A stretch of 64,000 bases of DNA, from contig VNWV01000007.1 in NCBI GenBank assembly GCA_009801085.1, positions 434,001 to 498,000 on the forward strand, written 5' to 3'. Of this stretch, positions 42,796 through 53,529 are shown one piece after another (positions within the stretch are counted from its first letter, which is position 1; each line of letters opens with the position of its first letter). The notes under the pieces were generated by a model. That model made no database searches, was not told the DNA's origin, and was given only the letters and a program-made list of their open reading frames with translations. The DNA is from Lasiodiplodia sp. COLG20 (lineage: Eukaryota > Ascomycota > Dothideomycetes > Botryosphaeriales > Botryosphaeriaceae). The translations under genes and the position numbers were made by a program.

Positions 42796-45379
42796 ATGCA
42801 AGAGAGGTCAGCTGGTGATTAAAGCTTTGGCTCCTCATGCGGCCAATTGGAAGGGGTTCCTTGGTCACGCTCCATAAAAAGACACGAATCGGACAATAGT
42901 ACTCTCCGCTCGTCATACGCGGCCAGTGACGCCACCGCGCGCCACGGTGCCTGAATGTAGACCAGGATTCCCCGCAGCCACATGGATTCGGACCATCTGC
43001 CGAGCAAAGGCTCACTCTGGAAACATTACGAGAGACGGCGGAAGCAAACCCCTGTAGAACGGGTCGGAGTAAAGGAAACACTGTCGGTGCTGCCACACGA
43101 AAGTTTGAAACTTATGCGAGCAGGTCCTCCAATTTTCCATGGCCTGTTTCTCTAACAAAGTAGACTCCGGTAGGCTGAGCAGATTTATTCGTGTCCAGGC
43201 GCCCAGCGTAGCTTTTCCAAGGCACGAGGCTATGCAGCTCGCGGCGAGTCACAGGCAAACGGCCCCTGGATTCTGAGGCGGGCTTTTTTGCGGACGGCCT
43301 GGGGCTTCCGATCCATGGCCTGCAGGCTGGGCGACGAGGAATACTGCACAGCCGTCGGGTCGCCGTGTACGATGTTCGGCGCCACAACCGTGCGGCCGTG
43401 CTTCCGGGCCAACGTCTGAGAGGCCGGTGGATGAAGGATGAAGAGGCCGGGCGACACGGACCGAACCGCCACATCTTGTTGGTCCTTGCAGCGCGGAAGC
43501 AAGGTGTAGAGCATGAGAGATGGGTGTGGCACGATCGACGATGTATGCCACAGGAGTTCCTGCAGTGGCGCTCTGCACGAAACGGAGATGCCGTGGGGCG
43601 ACGGCGAGTTTGCATGGGCAAAAGCCGGATCTATTGGAAGGGGATTTTGCTTTGTTTGAAGCACACCTTTTCCTTGTGCCAGGACACGCAATGGATGTTC
43701 CTGCAGCTTGCGCCACCGCGGACCACAGTGGCGGCGCAAGGGTTGTACTGCATCGTGCTATCGTCGTGTTGGCCCGCAGAACTCCAGCCCCGTGCGGCAG
43801 CTCAGACAGCGTGCTGATGGCAGGTCGCAGCATTTCCGGAAACAGCAAGGGGTCTCGCGCAGAGAGTCACCAAGGAGCATTCCTCGGATGGCGGCCATTC
43901 CGACGCTGGGGATCCCGCTGCGCTGGCTCGGGACTGGAGTCGAACGGCGCTGCATGCACGCTATCGAGCCGGCGGTCATGCAGCTAGACGGGGATCAATA
44001 ATGCACCAAGAATATTGACATCGGGGTACGCAGGCTTGCATCATCAGGCTTGACAAAGCACGGGGTCTGGATCGGGTCTTGGAGACGGCTCAGGCTTCAG
44101 AGTCAGCAGCTCGCAGCCCGCAGCAGCGCGCCGGAGGATTATTTTCTGAGTTGATGACTCGCTGGACAGGCGCCTCAGCCCTACACAGCATGGGCATTAT
44201 TTTTAGCAGTCGATCTCGCGTCATCCTCCCCGACCGCCCTTGAAACGACCCAGCACGGCGGCCTTTCCGTCGCTCAACCCCCTCCGTCGGGACTGCAGGA
44301 ACGCGGGCGACGAGGACCGCAGCAACGGACGACCGTCGCGCGACCTCGTGAAGATCTGCAGCCCTAGCCCGCGCCCGGGTTGCGCGCGAGCGAAGGGGCT
44401 GCGAGAACGCGAGGTGTCACTGCCGTCGTCGACGAGACAGACCGTGGCAGAGCTATCTTGGGCGGCGGTGGGGGCTGACGGTGCGAAACGGCGGCCTCTC
44501 TGCCTGCCTCAGGCTTGAAACAGCAACAGAACGCGACCTGCAGGGCCGTGACCGACGACGATAAGGTGCTGACAGCTGGGCGCGTGCACTTGCCGGGTCA
44601 TTTGCCATTATTTTCAGCAACGTGCTTCCTGTATGACTGTATCTGAGAAGACGCGATTCCCGCAAGCAGAAAGCGCACCCACGCTTGCCCGCTCGCAGCA
44701 GCGCAGCGCGAGCAAAAGCGGGAGGGCGGCTGCTACCCTTGGCCGCCGACGCGCTATTCCCAGCTGCTGGCGCGTGGGGGATCATGCAGCTGGCTGATGC
44801 AGCAAGAGCACGGGCTGAGCTGCGGCAGCGGACAACCCGGCTGCGCATCGTCGAGCAGGTTCCGCGCCGTAGTGGTGATGTACCTGCTTCTGCCCTCTCT
44901 TTCGTGCGCTCTTCCCGATACCCCGGCACGCACGCCTCGCCTCTTTTGTGCTGCCTCTCCCGTCAGCCGCGGCGTCCGATAGCGCACACCGGGCATGGAT
45001 GCACCCACCCTCGGACCGTTGTGAGCGCGCTCGCCGCCGCGCCTTGACAGCGGCTGTGGCTTCGTCCCCGTTTAGCTAGAGGTGGCTATGTGTGTACCTT
45101 AATTCAGATCCATCCGATAGGCAGCCAGCAGGGGCCGAGTTCCGCTGGGGCCACGGGTTTGCGCCCCCTTGTGTCTGGTCTGCGCCGTAACTGGTACTCG
45201 ACCTCTCTTTCGAGCATATGCTTGCTGCTGCTTTTCGAGTGTGTCGGATGTGCCATCTGGTAGGCGGGATGTCCGGCTTGGTGCCTGAGTGCCCCGTAGG
45301 CAGACCGGAGTTATAAGTATCGTCACCCACGTCGAGTCATATCCCAAGGCATCAGCTTTGCAATCAACCTCTCTCTACA
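42796..45379. other. GC-rich gene-free region
   Basis: About 2.6 kb. Frames of 100-200 residues overlap on both strands at 43110-43990 and 44450-45050, as expected of GC-rich DNA poor in stop codons. None shows a domain, a signal peptide or plausible splice partners. I see no tRNA fold or tandem repeat. Confidence 0.5.
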
Positions 45380-45658
45380 CAGCTTGACGCGTCTCCTACA
45401 TTCCACCTTTCTTATTTCTTGCGCCTCGCTCCCGGTCCCATTTCCTACTCTACGTTTAATCAACCCGACACAACCCACACCTGCGCACAAACACTTGCGC
45501 ATCAACACCGACCACCTCGCGCCAAGTCCAGAAGTCCTTTCATCATCCCTCTAGTCGACCACAAGAGAATAGAAAAACAAAATTTACTTCCACCGTACCA
45601 GACGACACAGAGCGTGCTCGTTTCAACCCCCACCATCTACCACAAAAACCTACTCCCC
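45380..45658 (+). promoter_or_regulatory. C/T/A-rich leader before the first GRGGYN micro-ORF
   Basis: Pyrimidine- and CAA/CCA-rich plus-strand sequence typical of fungal 5' untranslated regions, running straight into the micro-ORF at 45659. A similar leader (about 45690-45878) precedes the second ORF. Whether both lie on one transcript is unknown. Confidence 0.45.
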
Positions 45659-45682
45659 ATGGGCCGTGGCGGATACAACTAG
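45659..45682 (+). CDS. Seven-residue micro-ORF MGRGGYN
   Basis: ATG GGC CGT GGC GGA TAC AAC TAG. Too short to call on length, but the same six residues GRGGYN are encoded again at both ends of the next ORF (45879-46052) with different synonymous codons (CGT/CGA, GGC/GGA/GGT). That points to selection on the peptide rather than a recent DNA duplication. It is in a different frame from the next ORF and ends 196 nt before it. It could be an upstream ORF in the leader of the longer ORF or an independent copy. Function unknown. Confidence 0.5.
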   Translation: MGRGGYN

Positions 45683-45878
45683 ACGAATCTTGCACTCATC
45701 CCGGAATACCGACCATCTCTTCTTTCTCACTTAAGACGAGTGCCCGTTCTTGAGAGACCATTCCAGCAACACCACCCACTCTTTCTCCCTCGCCCACCAT
45801 CTAGGCAGCCAAGCGTGCTCCTCCTTTAATCCCCCCAAAACCAAAACCAACCCTCACATTCACGCGACTTTCTTCACA

Positions 45879-46052
45879 ATGGGACGTGGCGGCTACAACT
45901 CTCCCCCCTCCACCTCTCAAGCCCACCGCTCCCGCACGGCCACTCCACTCCCGTCCTTCTCGCCCAGGAGCAGCAGCCGCACAGCCCAACCGGTCCGATC
46001 GGCAGTGAGCGCACCGCTGGTCGCCATGGCCGGACGAGGCGGTTACAACTGA
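45879..46052 (+). CDS. 57-residue protein bounded by GRGGYN at both ends
   Basis: Starts MGRGGYNSPPSTS in a CACAATGG context and ends VAMAGRGGYN before TGA. The middle is Ser/Pro/Arg/Thr-rich and probably disordered. An in-frame ATG at 46026 would give just MAGRGGYN. No signal peptide or membrane helix. The GRGG-x-N pattern recalls the GRGGAGN repeats of fungal DUF3602 proteins, but that link is only a resemblance. Leader-like sequence precedes it and a T-rich likely 3' untranslated region follows. Confidence 0.6.
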   Translation: MGRGGYNSPPSTSQAHRSRTATPLPSFSPRSSSRTAQPVRSAVSAPLVAMAGRGGYN

Positions 46053-46785
46053 GAGGAAACCGTGGCATGCTCGGCCCTCCTTGTAATTTTCCCTTGTCTT
46101 CCAGTTACCCTGTCCGCGTACGATTTGTGTGTGTGTGTGCTCCAGCGCTTTCCGCTTCACCTTTGGCCCGAATGTTTCCCCACCCTCCATCATCAACATC
46201 ATGTCTGTACGAATCGGTCGATGCTCTCTCGTTGCAACTCTGTTCATACGATACCCCCTCCGCTAGACCTTGGATTCTTTTTACAAGCGTTCTCCCTTTT
46301 TCTCATCTCAATTTTCCTCTTTTTTTTGGTTGGCTTTCTAGCGCTTTTGCATAGCGACGGTTGCACTGGGCTACGGGTGCTCCCTCCCTCTGGGTGAGGT
46401 TGAGCAAGGAGTTAGACGGTATTTTGGGTTTGAAGATCCTCTTTAGAAGAGACATCAGAAAAGTGGGATGCATGGGATTGGCGTTTTTGTTTTCTGTCCG
46501 GCCATAACGGCTTGGGCGTGGTTCTTTGGTTTCTTGCGCCCTTTTTTTTTTTTTTTCCTCGCCACTGTACTCTCCTCGAATTTTACGGATCATGTTTCTC
46601 TAGATGCGCATGTTTTCTCTTTCCACATAACCAGTCGCTTCTTGGCCAACGTTTGCTTCATCTCTTCTATAAAATCATGGCGCATATGGCAACCTACCCC
46701 ACGTAGTCTTACAAGCGTTCTAGCGCGATCAATCTCCGACGAAATCGTCGAGCGAGAGAGAAAGAAAGAAAGAAAAATCTAATAC
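46053..46785. other. Intergenic region, T-rich
   Basis: 733 bp with several T runs (46318-46327, 46543-46558) and a GAAA microsatellite at 46758-46776. Likely the 3' untranslated region of the GRGGYN locus and the MnmE 3' flank; no gene seen. Confidence 0.5.
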
Positions 46786-48723
46786 TTATTTTCCGACACA
46801 AAACCTATTGCCGCAGCTGTTAGTAAACGCACCAGTTAGCTACCGACTACGAAGTCACTTACTTTTCAAAGACCACTCCCAGCACCTCCTCCACATCACC
46901 GGCTTCGCCTTTACCGGTGATTTTCGCTAGGCATGTGGCCGCGGCCCTCAAGCTCTCGGCAGCCAGCACGATGTCCAGCTCTCCGTCCATTTCAGCCTCG
47001 CCGTCTTCGACTTCTCTTAGGAACTCTGCGAGATGGGCTGAGCATTCCTCTAGAAGAAGCCGCTGACGCTCGGTCGCGCCGAGCGATTCTTGCCAGATGG
47101 ACATGTCGGGCGCGGCGACGTCTTCAAGCTCCGGGACGACGGGGGTGGTCATCTCCTTGAAGATGGAGATGAGGCTGGAGAGGAAGGATTGAAGATTGCC
47201 GGGGTCAGGCGAAGATGTCGAGGGAGAGGCTTCGGCGGCTTCCTTGCAGGAGATGAAATGGATGCGCTCAGTTGGGAGATCCAGCAGCTCGCGAATGGCT
47301 GAGAGGTGTTGCTGTTGCTGCTCAGCACGGCTGGATGATGGTAGCATGTCCGACTTGTTGACAATGGCCATGACCTGTCCGCCCTGGCTCATGCACTCTC
47401 GCGCCGTCTCCACGACTTCTGGGCTTAACGATAACCTGGATAGTCCGGTATGGGGGTCCTCCTCGACAGAGAAGACGCACACCACCACATCTGCCCCCAG
47501 TGCTCTCTCCTTAGCGCGCCTGATTCCTTCCATCTCTACCACTCCGACATCTTCTTTCCTCCCCTCGCTCCCAACCGCTCCCCTCAACCCCGCCGTGTCC
47601 CCAATCCGGCAGAACCAGCCCCCCAAATCGACACCCGTCTCGACCACATCCCTCGTCGTCCCGCGCTCCTGACTCACAATCGCCGCCTCTCTACCCACAA
47701 CGCGGTTCAGCAGCGAGCTCTTGCCCGCGTTCGGCTCGCCCAGCAATGCGACGCTGATGCCGCTCCGCAGCAGCTCACCCCTGACGGCATTGCGCGCATG
47801 CGCATCGACGCTGCTCCGGAGCGCGCGCACCTGCGTCGCCACCGAAGCCGCCAGCTGCGCGGGCGACTCGTCAAAGTGCTGGTCCTCGGAGAAGTCGATC
47901 AGCGCCTCGAGCTCACCGCGCGCCAGCAGCAGCGCCCGCGCCCACTCCTCGTAGCGGCCGGCGAGGCGCGACAAGGTGCTGCCCCGCACCGACAGCAGCC
48001 GCTGTTGCTCTGTCGCCGCCGTCAGCGCGTCGCCCAGCGCTTCGACCTGGGGTAGCGAGAGCCGCGAGTTGAGATAGGCGCGTCGGGTGAACCCGCCGGG
48101 CTCGGCGTAGCGGATCGAGGTGTGGTGATGCTTGCGAGAGGGGGGAAGGCATTTGGGGATTGAGGAGAGTACGGCGCGGACAATGGCGGGCCCGCCGTGG
48201 ACGTGCAGTTCAAGCAGGTCTTCGCCGGTGACAGAGAAAGGACCGCGGAAAAATAGGACGAGCGCACTGTCGAGGATGGCGGACTGGGGAGGCGGAGAGG
48301 GTGCGGTAGGGTCGTAAAGGGTGCGGAGGGCGGCGTGACGAGGCTGGGGGAGGGGTTTGCCGGGACAGAGGGCGTGGTAGATCTGTGTCGGCCTTGAGCG
48401 TTAGAGAACGTGGCGTAGAGAGTAGGATTGTGGCATACGTCAACGCTTGCAGGCCCAGAAACTCGAATGACAGCGATGGCAGCTCTACCAGGGGCGGTGG
48501 AGAGGGCATAGATGGTCGGCTCATCGCTCGTCTCTCCGGCTGAAGTATGCAGGTAGCTTGCCGACTCGGGTTGCAGAATTGGTCGAGGTCGCCATGGCGC
48601 AATTGCCACGGCGTAGCGTTTGTGGTTAAACCATGGTAGCAGTGAAGTTGAGCGATGCGCCGATGAGAGGCTGGCGAGCCACTTGGTAGAGCGTCGAAGG
48701 GTGGCGTGACGGAGAGGAATCAT
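46786..48723 (-). CDS. MSS1: Mitochondrial tRNA modification GTPase MnmE/MSS1
   Basis: With GidA/MTO1 it builds the 5-carboxymethylaminomethyl-type group on the wobble uridine of mitochondrial tRNAs. Exons 48723-48439, 48382-46863 and 46816-46786 give 611 aa. The start is placed at MIPLRHATLRRS because it opens a basic mitochondrial presequence; a frame extension to the ATG at 48804 would add 27 acidic residues. N-terminal TIYALSTAPGRAAIAVIRVSG binds formyl-folate. The G domain shows LLGEPNAGKSSLLN, ERGTTRD, DTAGLRG and NKSD. The last exon is only 31 nt and supplies the catalytic C-terminal FCVGK (family FCIGK), which is missed if the 46-nt intron is ignored. Confidence 0.95.
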
Positions 48724-49073
48724 CGTCGTGCAAGGCGGGCTGCCAAAAATGCGGAGCGTCAAATCGGACTCGGGCGGCCCAAGCTCCTCCACCTCCGACG
48801 TCATCTCATTGCTCCAAACCTCCGCCGACTAAATAGTTCACTTCGAAGCACTCCTTTTGTTGCAGGGTACTTCAAATGTGGCCAACAGTGGATGTTGATT
48901 CATCCATCAATTTCAAGGAATTCGTGAACACATGCATATGACCAAGGAAATCCTGGACGCATCCCTCCTACTCGTATCATTGGTCTCGAAAGAGCCACTA
49001 CGCTCTGTCCTCAAGTATTCCTTTCATTTTCCAACTATACTCGAGCCGGATGAAATAACAATCAAAAACTCTC
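48724..49073. other. Intergenic region MnmE/GPI protein
   Basis: 350 bp holding the MnmE promoter and the 3' flank of the GPI-protein gene. Nothing further seen. Confidence 0.45.
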
Positions 49074-50142
49074 TCAGAGAAGGTAAGCCAAAGCACCTAG
49101 TCCCGCCGCAAGAGCGCCACCCGCCATTGCCGTCACTGTCGCTGCCGCTGCCGCGCCCTTCGAACTACTTGTCTTAGTCGTCGTGGGCTTCGTTTCATTC
49201 CCACCTTTTTCCTTCTTCGGGCAGTGGTGCCCACCATCTGCCACGGGGCAGCCCTTCCCCAGGCAGATTGCCTGCTCGGCCGACGGCTGGCCCTCGACGA
49301 CGGTGGTGTTCGCCGAGCACTTGAAGCCGAATGTATCGTTCAGCGCCTTGCCGACGAGCGCAATATCGTCTTCGAGGACACCGAAGGAGCGTGCGGCGAG
49401 GCCAACCTGCTGGACAAAGTACGCGAACTCTGCGGCTGAGAGTTCCATGTATTTGTGCACTGCGTACTGTGATGGGTTGCCTGAATAAACGGGGAAGGTT
49501 GCGTTCTTCTCCGACGACTGAAGGCTGCAACCGAGAAGGGCACCGAAAAAGGAGTAAAGGTGGGTAAGAAGTTTACTGAATATGTGGAAAGAATAGGTTA
49601 ATTGATCATCTTTTTTGGGCTTTTGCTGCATGTAGGAAGGGACAATGAGGCTTCATTGATATTATCTGTACTTACTATTGCTTCGAAGTGACTCCATTGG
49701 CTGCTTTGTTTAGCAGCAGTGGAGCCGCGCCCCCATCGTCAAGGAAGTTGACTTTCATGCCTCCCTTTCCGCCGCGGTTGGTCGAGGCGAGAGCGCCGTT
49801 GAAGAAGCTGGAATGGGTGATTGGCAAAAAGCTCTTTGTGTGAAGGTAAAGATTGGGAAACACTCACGGCAGAAGACTGACGTTCTTGCCATCCACGGTT
49901 CCATTAGCAAGAATGCCAGGAACTTTGACTTCTGGCCAGGTGACATTCTCAACGGTGGGCTTTGTATAGTTTCCAACCACTACTGTATTGACTAGCAGCG
50001 TCATATGAGTCAGCTGGTTCTCAGCAGTGTTGTTCTTGAGAAGAATGATGGTGTAGTAGTCGCAGACAGATACGTTGGCCGGGCGTTGCGCGAAAGCGCA
50101 GCCGACGAAGGCAAATGCTGCGATAGAAGTGCACAAATGCAT
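49074..50142 (-). CDS. Predicted GPI-anchored cell-surface protein
   Basis: No family recognised. Exons 50142-49868, 49807-49676 and 49575-49074 give 302 aa. A signal peptide (MHLCTSIAAFAFVGCAFAQ) is followed by a Cys- and N-glycosylation-rich ectodomain (NVSVCDYYTIILLKNNT, several N-x-T/S sites). Then come a Lys/Thr/Ser stalk (GGNETKPTTTKTSSS) and a small-residue plus hydrophobic end (MAGGALAAGLGALAYLL), the pattern of a GPI attachment signal. The third exon must start at the ATTCAG acceptor, since the earlier AG leads to a stop. Likely at the plasma membrane or wall. Confidence 0.75.
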
Positions 50143-50836
50143 AGCCAGAAATTTGTGAGAATCGTAAGATGACTTGGTTGATGATGGAGAAGAGAGGTGT
50201 CTCAAAGGAGTTTCATGGTAAAGGCAAAGAAAGAGCATAGCATGAACACAATCAACAAAGAAACAAGACTGCATGCATCTTACCTCACCACAGAGCTCCT
50301 ATGATTCGGCAGAGATGAAATCAATGGAATGAAAGTGGAAGATGCGCATTTATTTTAGTTGATCGACATAACCTGGGTCGTATGACACTACAGGCGGTCC
50401 TCACACGATATAACGTGTATTTCGTGTTAAACGACAGTGTAAAATACTTGATATATCATGTACGCTACTCGTTATATCGTGCAAGAATCGCCCCTAGTGT
50501 AATGCAGCAAGCCTTTTCGAGTTGCCACTCTACAGAGGGGTACTGCGGCCAAAGGCTATGAAGGATAGCACGGTCACAGGCGTAGCTATGCCTCAGCACT
50601 TTCTTTTCTTGTTCTTTGTTTTTCTTAGAAAGATAACAAAGGTGAATAGTTGAGGCTATCGTCCGGACGGAAATGTGAATTAAAAATCTTACATAAAAGT
50701 CCGGACAATAGCTCAAGCTCCCCATGCTATGAGCGAAAACCAAATTCACGTTGGTCTTCGGCTGCGATGCCCCTCTGTACCTCTCAACCCTCGATCATTT
50801 CCATTTATAGACACGGCCACTTGCATACGACCCACT
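50143..50836. other. Intergenic region with MITE copy 3
   Basis: 694 bp between the GPI-protein start and the NCE101 stop. 50143-50530 is AT-rich promoter-like sequence of the GPI-protein gene; 50531-50779 is MITE copy 3. Confidence 0.6.
50531..50779 (+). mobile_element. MITE copy 3, 249 bp, best-preserved member
   Basis: Left end TACAGAGGGGTACTGCGGCC at 50531 and right end GGCTGCGATGCCCCTCTGTA ending at 50779 are inverted repeats that extend about 25 bp. With TA taken as the target duplication, the element begins CAGAGGGG and ends CCCCTCTG. Inside, GTCCGGAC at 50661-50668 and 50699-50706 flank an AT core and form a hairpin-capable palindrome. No coding capacity. It lies 58 bp beyond the NCE101 stop. 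The layout resembles mimp-type MITEs mobilised by Tc1/mariner-like transposases; no transposase is in the window. Confidence 0.88.
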
Positions 50837-51132
50837 TTACTCCCAAGTTTTCCCCAACCTCCTCTTAAACACCACCCAGGTCTCGCCCCACGCTCTGCCC
50901 TTCTCCTTCTCCTCTCGGCCTATCCTCGCCAGCGCCGCGGCCGTACCGATTCCAATCGCGAAGAGGGGATCGAGGCGCCTGCGTACGTGAGAAGACAGGG
51001 CGTTAGTTGAGCTGTAGCCGGGGAGCCAGTCGAGCAGAATCCAGAAAAATTGTGCAGTCTTAAAAGACTTGGAAGGCGGGAGGGGTATAGACGGAAAAAG
51101 ACACACTTAGAGATAATGTACTGCAGCGACAT
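50837..51132 (-). CDS. NCE101-like small membrane protein
   Basis: Exons 51132-51107 and 50978-50837 (128-nt intron) give 55 aa: MSLQYIISKRLDPLFAIGIG..., then TAAALARIGREEKEKGR and a basic end. This matches the short fungal NCE101 (non-classical export) family, which has one membrane helix and a REEKEKGR-type charged segment. In yeast Nce101 was linked to export of proteins without signal peptides; its exact role is unsettled. Without the intron the second exon reads out of a longer, unrelated frame, so this gene is easily missed. Confidence 0.82.
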
Positions 51133-52192
51133 TGTTGCTGCCGACGCTCTTCGACTCGCGCCCCTTCGATGAGATGAAACTATGCTCCAATTGGAGACGA
51201 TCGCGGGAAGACGCGAAGCGGACGCGGGCACGGGCACGCGCGTGGTGGGCGGAGCTTGAGTGATTCGGCGAGTTGGACGTTCGCGCGGATCGCGAAGCTT
51301 CAAGAACGTGCGCGCTAGCGACTTGGGAGAGTGACGCGCGCGGAAAGGAAGGCAAGGAGCCAAAGACGAATTGAAGCTTGTGGCCGGGGCCGGATGTTTC
51401 CGAAGGGCTAGATCGGATAATGCAATGCGGGGGAGGGGAAGAGGGAGAATCGGCAGGGTTGCGGTGCGACTGCGGAAGTCATGAGGCGTTGGGCTTGGGG
51501 AAGGAGCGTGCGCACTGAACGAGCTAGGTGTCGACGTAATGAGCTCAGCCAAGGGGAGCTCTGGCCTGTCCCACAACCCCTCCGGGGCGGCTCTTTCCCC
51601 TGGATCGATCATAGATCCATAGATTGCGGTCACCAGACCCGCTTCCAGGCCACGAAGACGGGCATTTCACGCCGCATCGCAAGACAAACATGTCATCAGG
51701 CATCACGTTCACGCTTCTTTCGAAGGAGTGTTCTGATTCTGAGCTACCACGAATACTATGAGCAGCTATCCGGATGCAAATGAGCCTTGACAAGTGCGGC
51801 GTCCCTGTCTGGACAGGCACCTCAGCTCCGCTCGGAAGGGGGAGAAAAACGGGAATCACTCGGGTCGTCCATCACGCATATTGCTCCTATTGTCGTGTTG
51901 ACCACCGACTGCGGCGTTGGTGTATTTGCTTATCGGCCGTACAGTCTTTGCCCTCCGCAGCCAGTCGTTTCCTGCGGGCAGACGCAGAAGCAGTCTCACG
52001 CCGCCCGTCTTCTTCGTGATAGCATGAAACCCATCAATTTCCGTCAATAGCCAAGAGTTATCGTAGTAGAGTAAACCCCGAAAAGAACACAAAGAACATC
52101 ACCGAACGCCTTCTGTCGAGCGCCATGAGGAGTTGCAGAGCCCCGAGCTTGTCCGTCCGTGCCGTTGGGAATAGAATCGAAACCGGTTGGGA
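51133..52192. other. Intergenic region NCE101/ATG8
   Basis: About 1.06 kb between NCE101 and the ATG8 3' end, GC-rich near NCE101. Overlapping frames on both strands without support; no gene called. Confidence 0.5.
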
Positions 52193-52219
52193 GGGGGGGG
52201 GGGGGGGGGGGGGGGGGGG
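52193..52219. repeat. 27-nt G homopolymer
   Basis: Uninterrupted G run on the plus strand (C run on the ATG8 strand), 4 nt beyond the ATG8 stop codon. It would lie in the ATG8 3' untranslated region as poly(C). Its exact length may be unreliable, since such runs are hard to sequence. Confidence 0.9.
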
Positions 52220-52223
52220 TCAT

Positions 52224-52725
<502 letters not shown>

Positions 52726-53529
52726 GGTTGCGGTGGTTGCGGTGTGGTGGTGTGGGCGGTTGTGGGTGTAAGGTGTGTGGGCGGTCGCTGGAGGCGGGGA
52801 GTGGTTGTGAGGTGGAGGTGAGGTGAGGCGGAGAGAGGTCCTAGGCGATGTTGAAGTGGGCGCAGGCGCTGGGCGGTGAGAGGTAGAGGGGCAGGTGCCT
52901 AGCACTCGCGCAAGAACCAGTCAGGGATCGCGCTGGGACCAGTCAGACGACGGCCAAGATAAGAAAGCTGAGCCTTATAAATGCACTCTAGACTGGCTGC
53001 TGCGGTCATGTGGCGCGCTCTTTGTTCCCGCGCGCTTCCATGTACGTCACGCCCTGCCGCCTGCTGAAGCCGGTGCGCGCTCACCGGGCACAGTCACTCG
53101 TACACGGCCGCGCCCCAGCCACAAACCGCCGCACGCCGCGCTGTCAGCGGGCCGCGATGGCTGGCCTCGCAACCGCTCCGTCAAGTCGCCGCCGCTGCTG
53201 CCGGACATCAAGGTGGAGCAGCCGGCCACCACTTCGGGCACAGGCTTGGCGCGCCCACTTCGCGGCCTGAGGCGCCGGGGATCGGCGCGGGACCGGGGGA
53301 CCCCGCGTACCTCGCAGCCGCGCCGGAGCACGACTTTTTCTTGCGCCTGGAACTCCACCAAGTTGCTGCCTTCTTTGGCCATTCCCGTTTGCAAGAGCCT
53401 GCGACTATACCCGAAGAGGACCGTGCGGCTCGAGCCCTCGCATTCAGCCCCGCTCAACCCCGCGCCAAGCCTGTTGTTTTCCTCTGCACCACCAAAAAAT
53501 CGCAGCACGCTGCGGGCAAAAGCGCAAAC
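52726..53529. promoter_or_regulatory. Divergent region ATG8/GAR transformylase
   Basis: 804 bp between start codons of divergent genes. The ATG8-proximal 130 bp are a CCACC/CACA-rich leader on the ATG8 strand. The plus-strand frame at 53341-53529 is open into the GAR transformylase but lacks conserved residues. No specific site recognised. Confidence 0.45.

Noticed and set aside
43110..43990. Overlapping 150-200 residue frames on both strands
   Set aside because: Five frames are open at once in GC-rich DNA; none shows a conserved motif, signal peptide or splice partners.
45659..46052. Recent tandem DNA duplication as the cause of the three GRGGYN copies
   Set aside because: DNA flanking the three copies is not similar and third codon positions differ, so recent duplication does not fit.
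45801..46247. 148-residue minus-strand frame over the GRGGYN locus
   Set aside because: The repeated GRGGYN peptide with synonymous codon change lies on the plus strand; the antisense frame has no feature of its own.
53341..53529. N-terminal extension of the GAR transformylase
   Set aside because: The frame is open, but the residues are not conserved, and the ATG at 53530 begins right before the nucleotide-binding strand as in the family.
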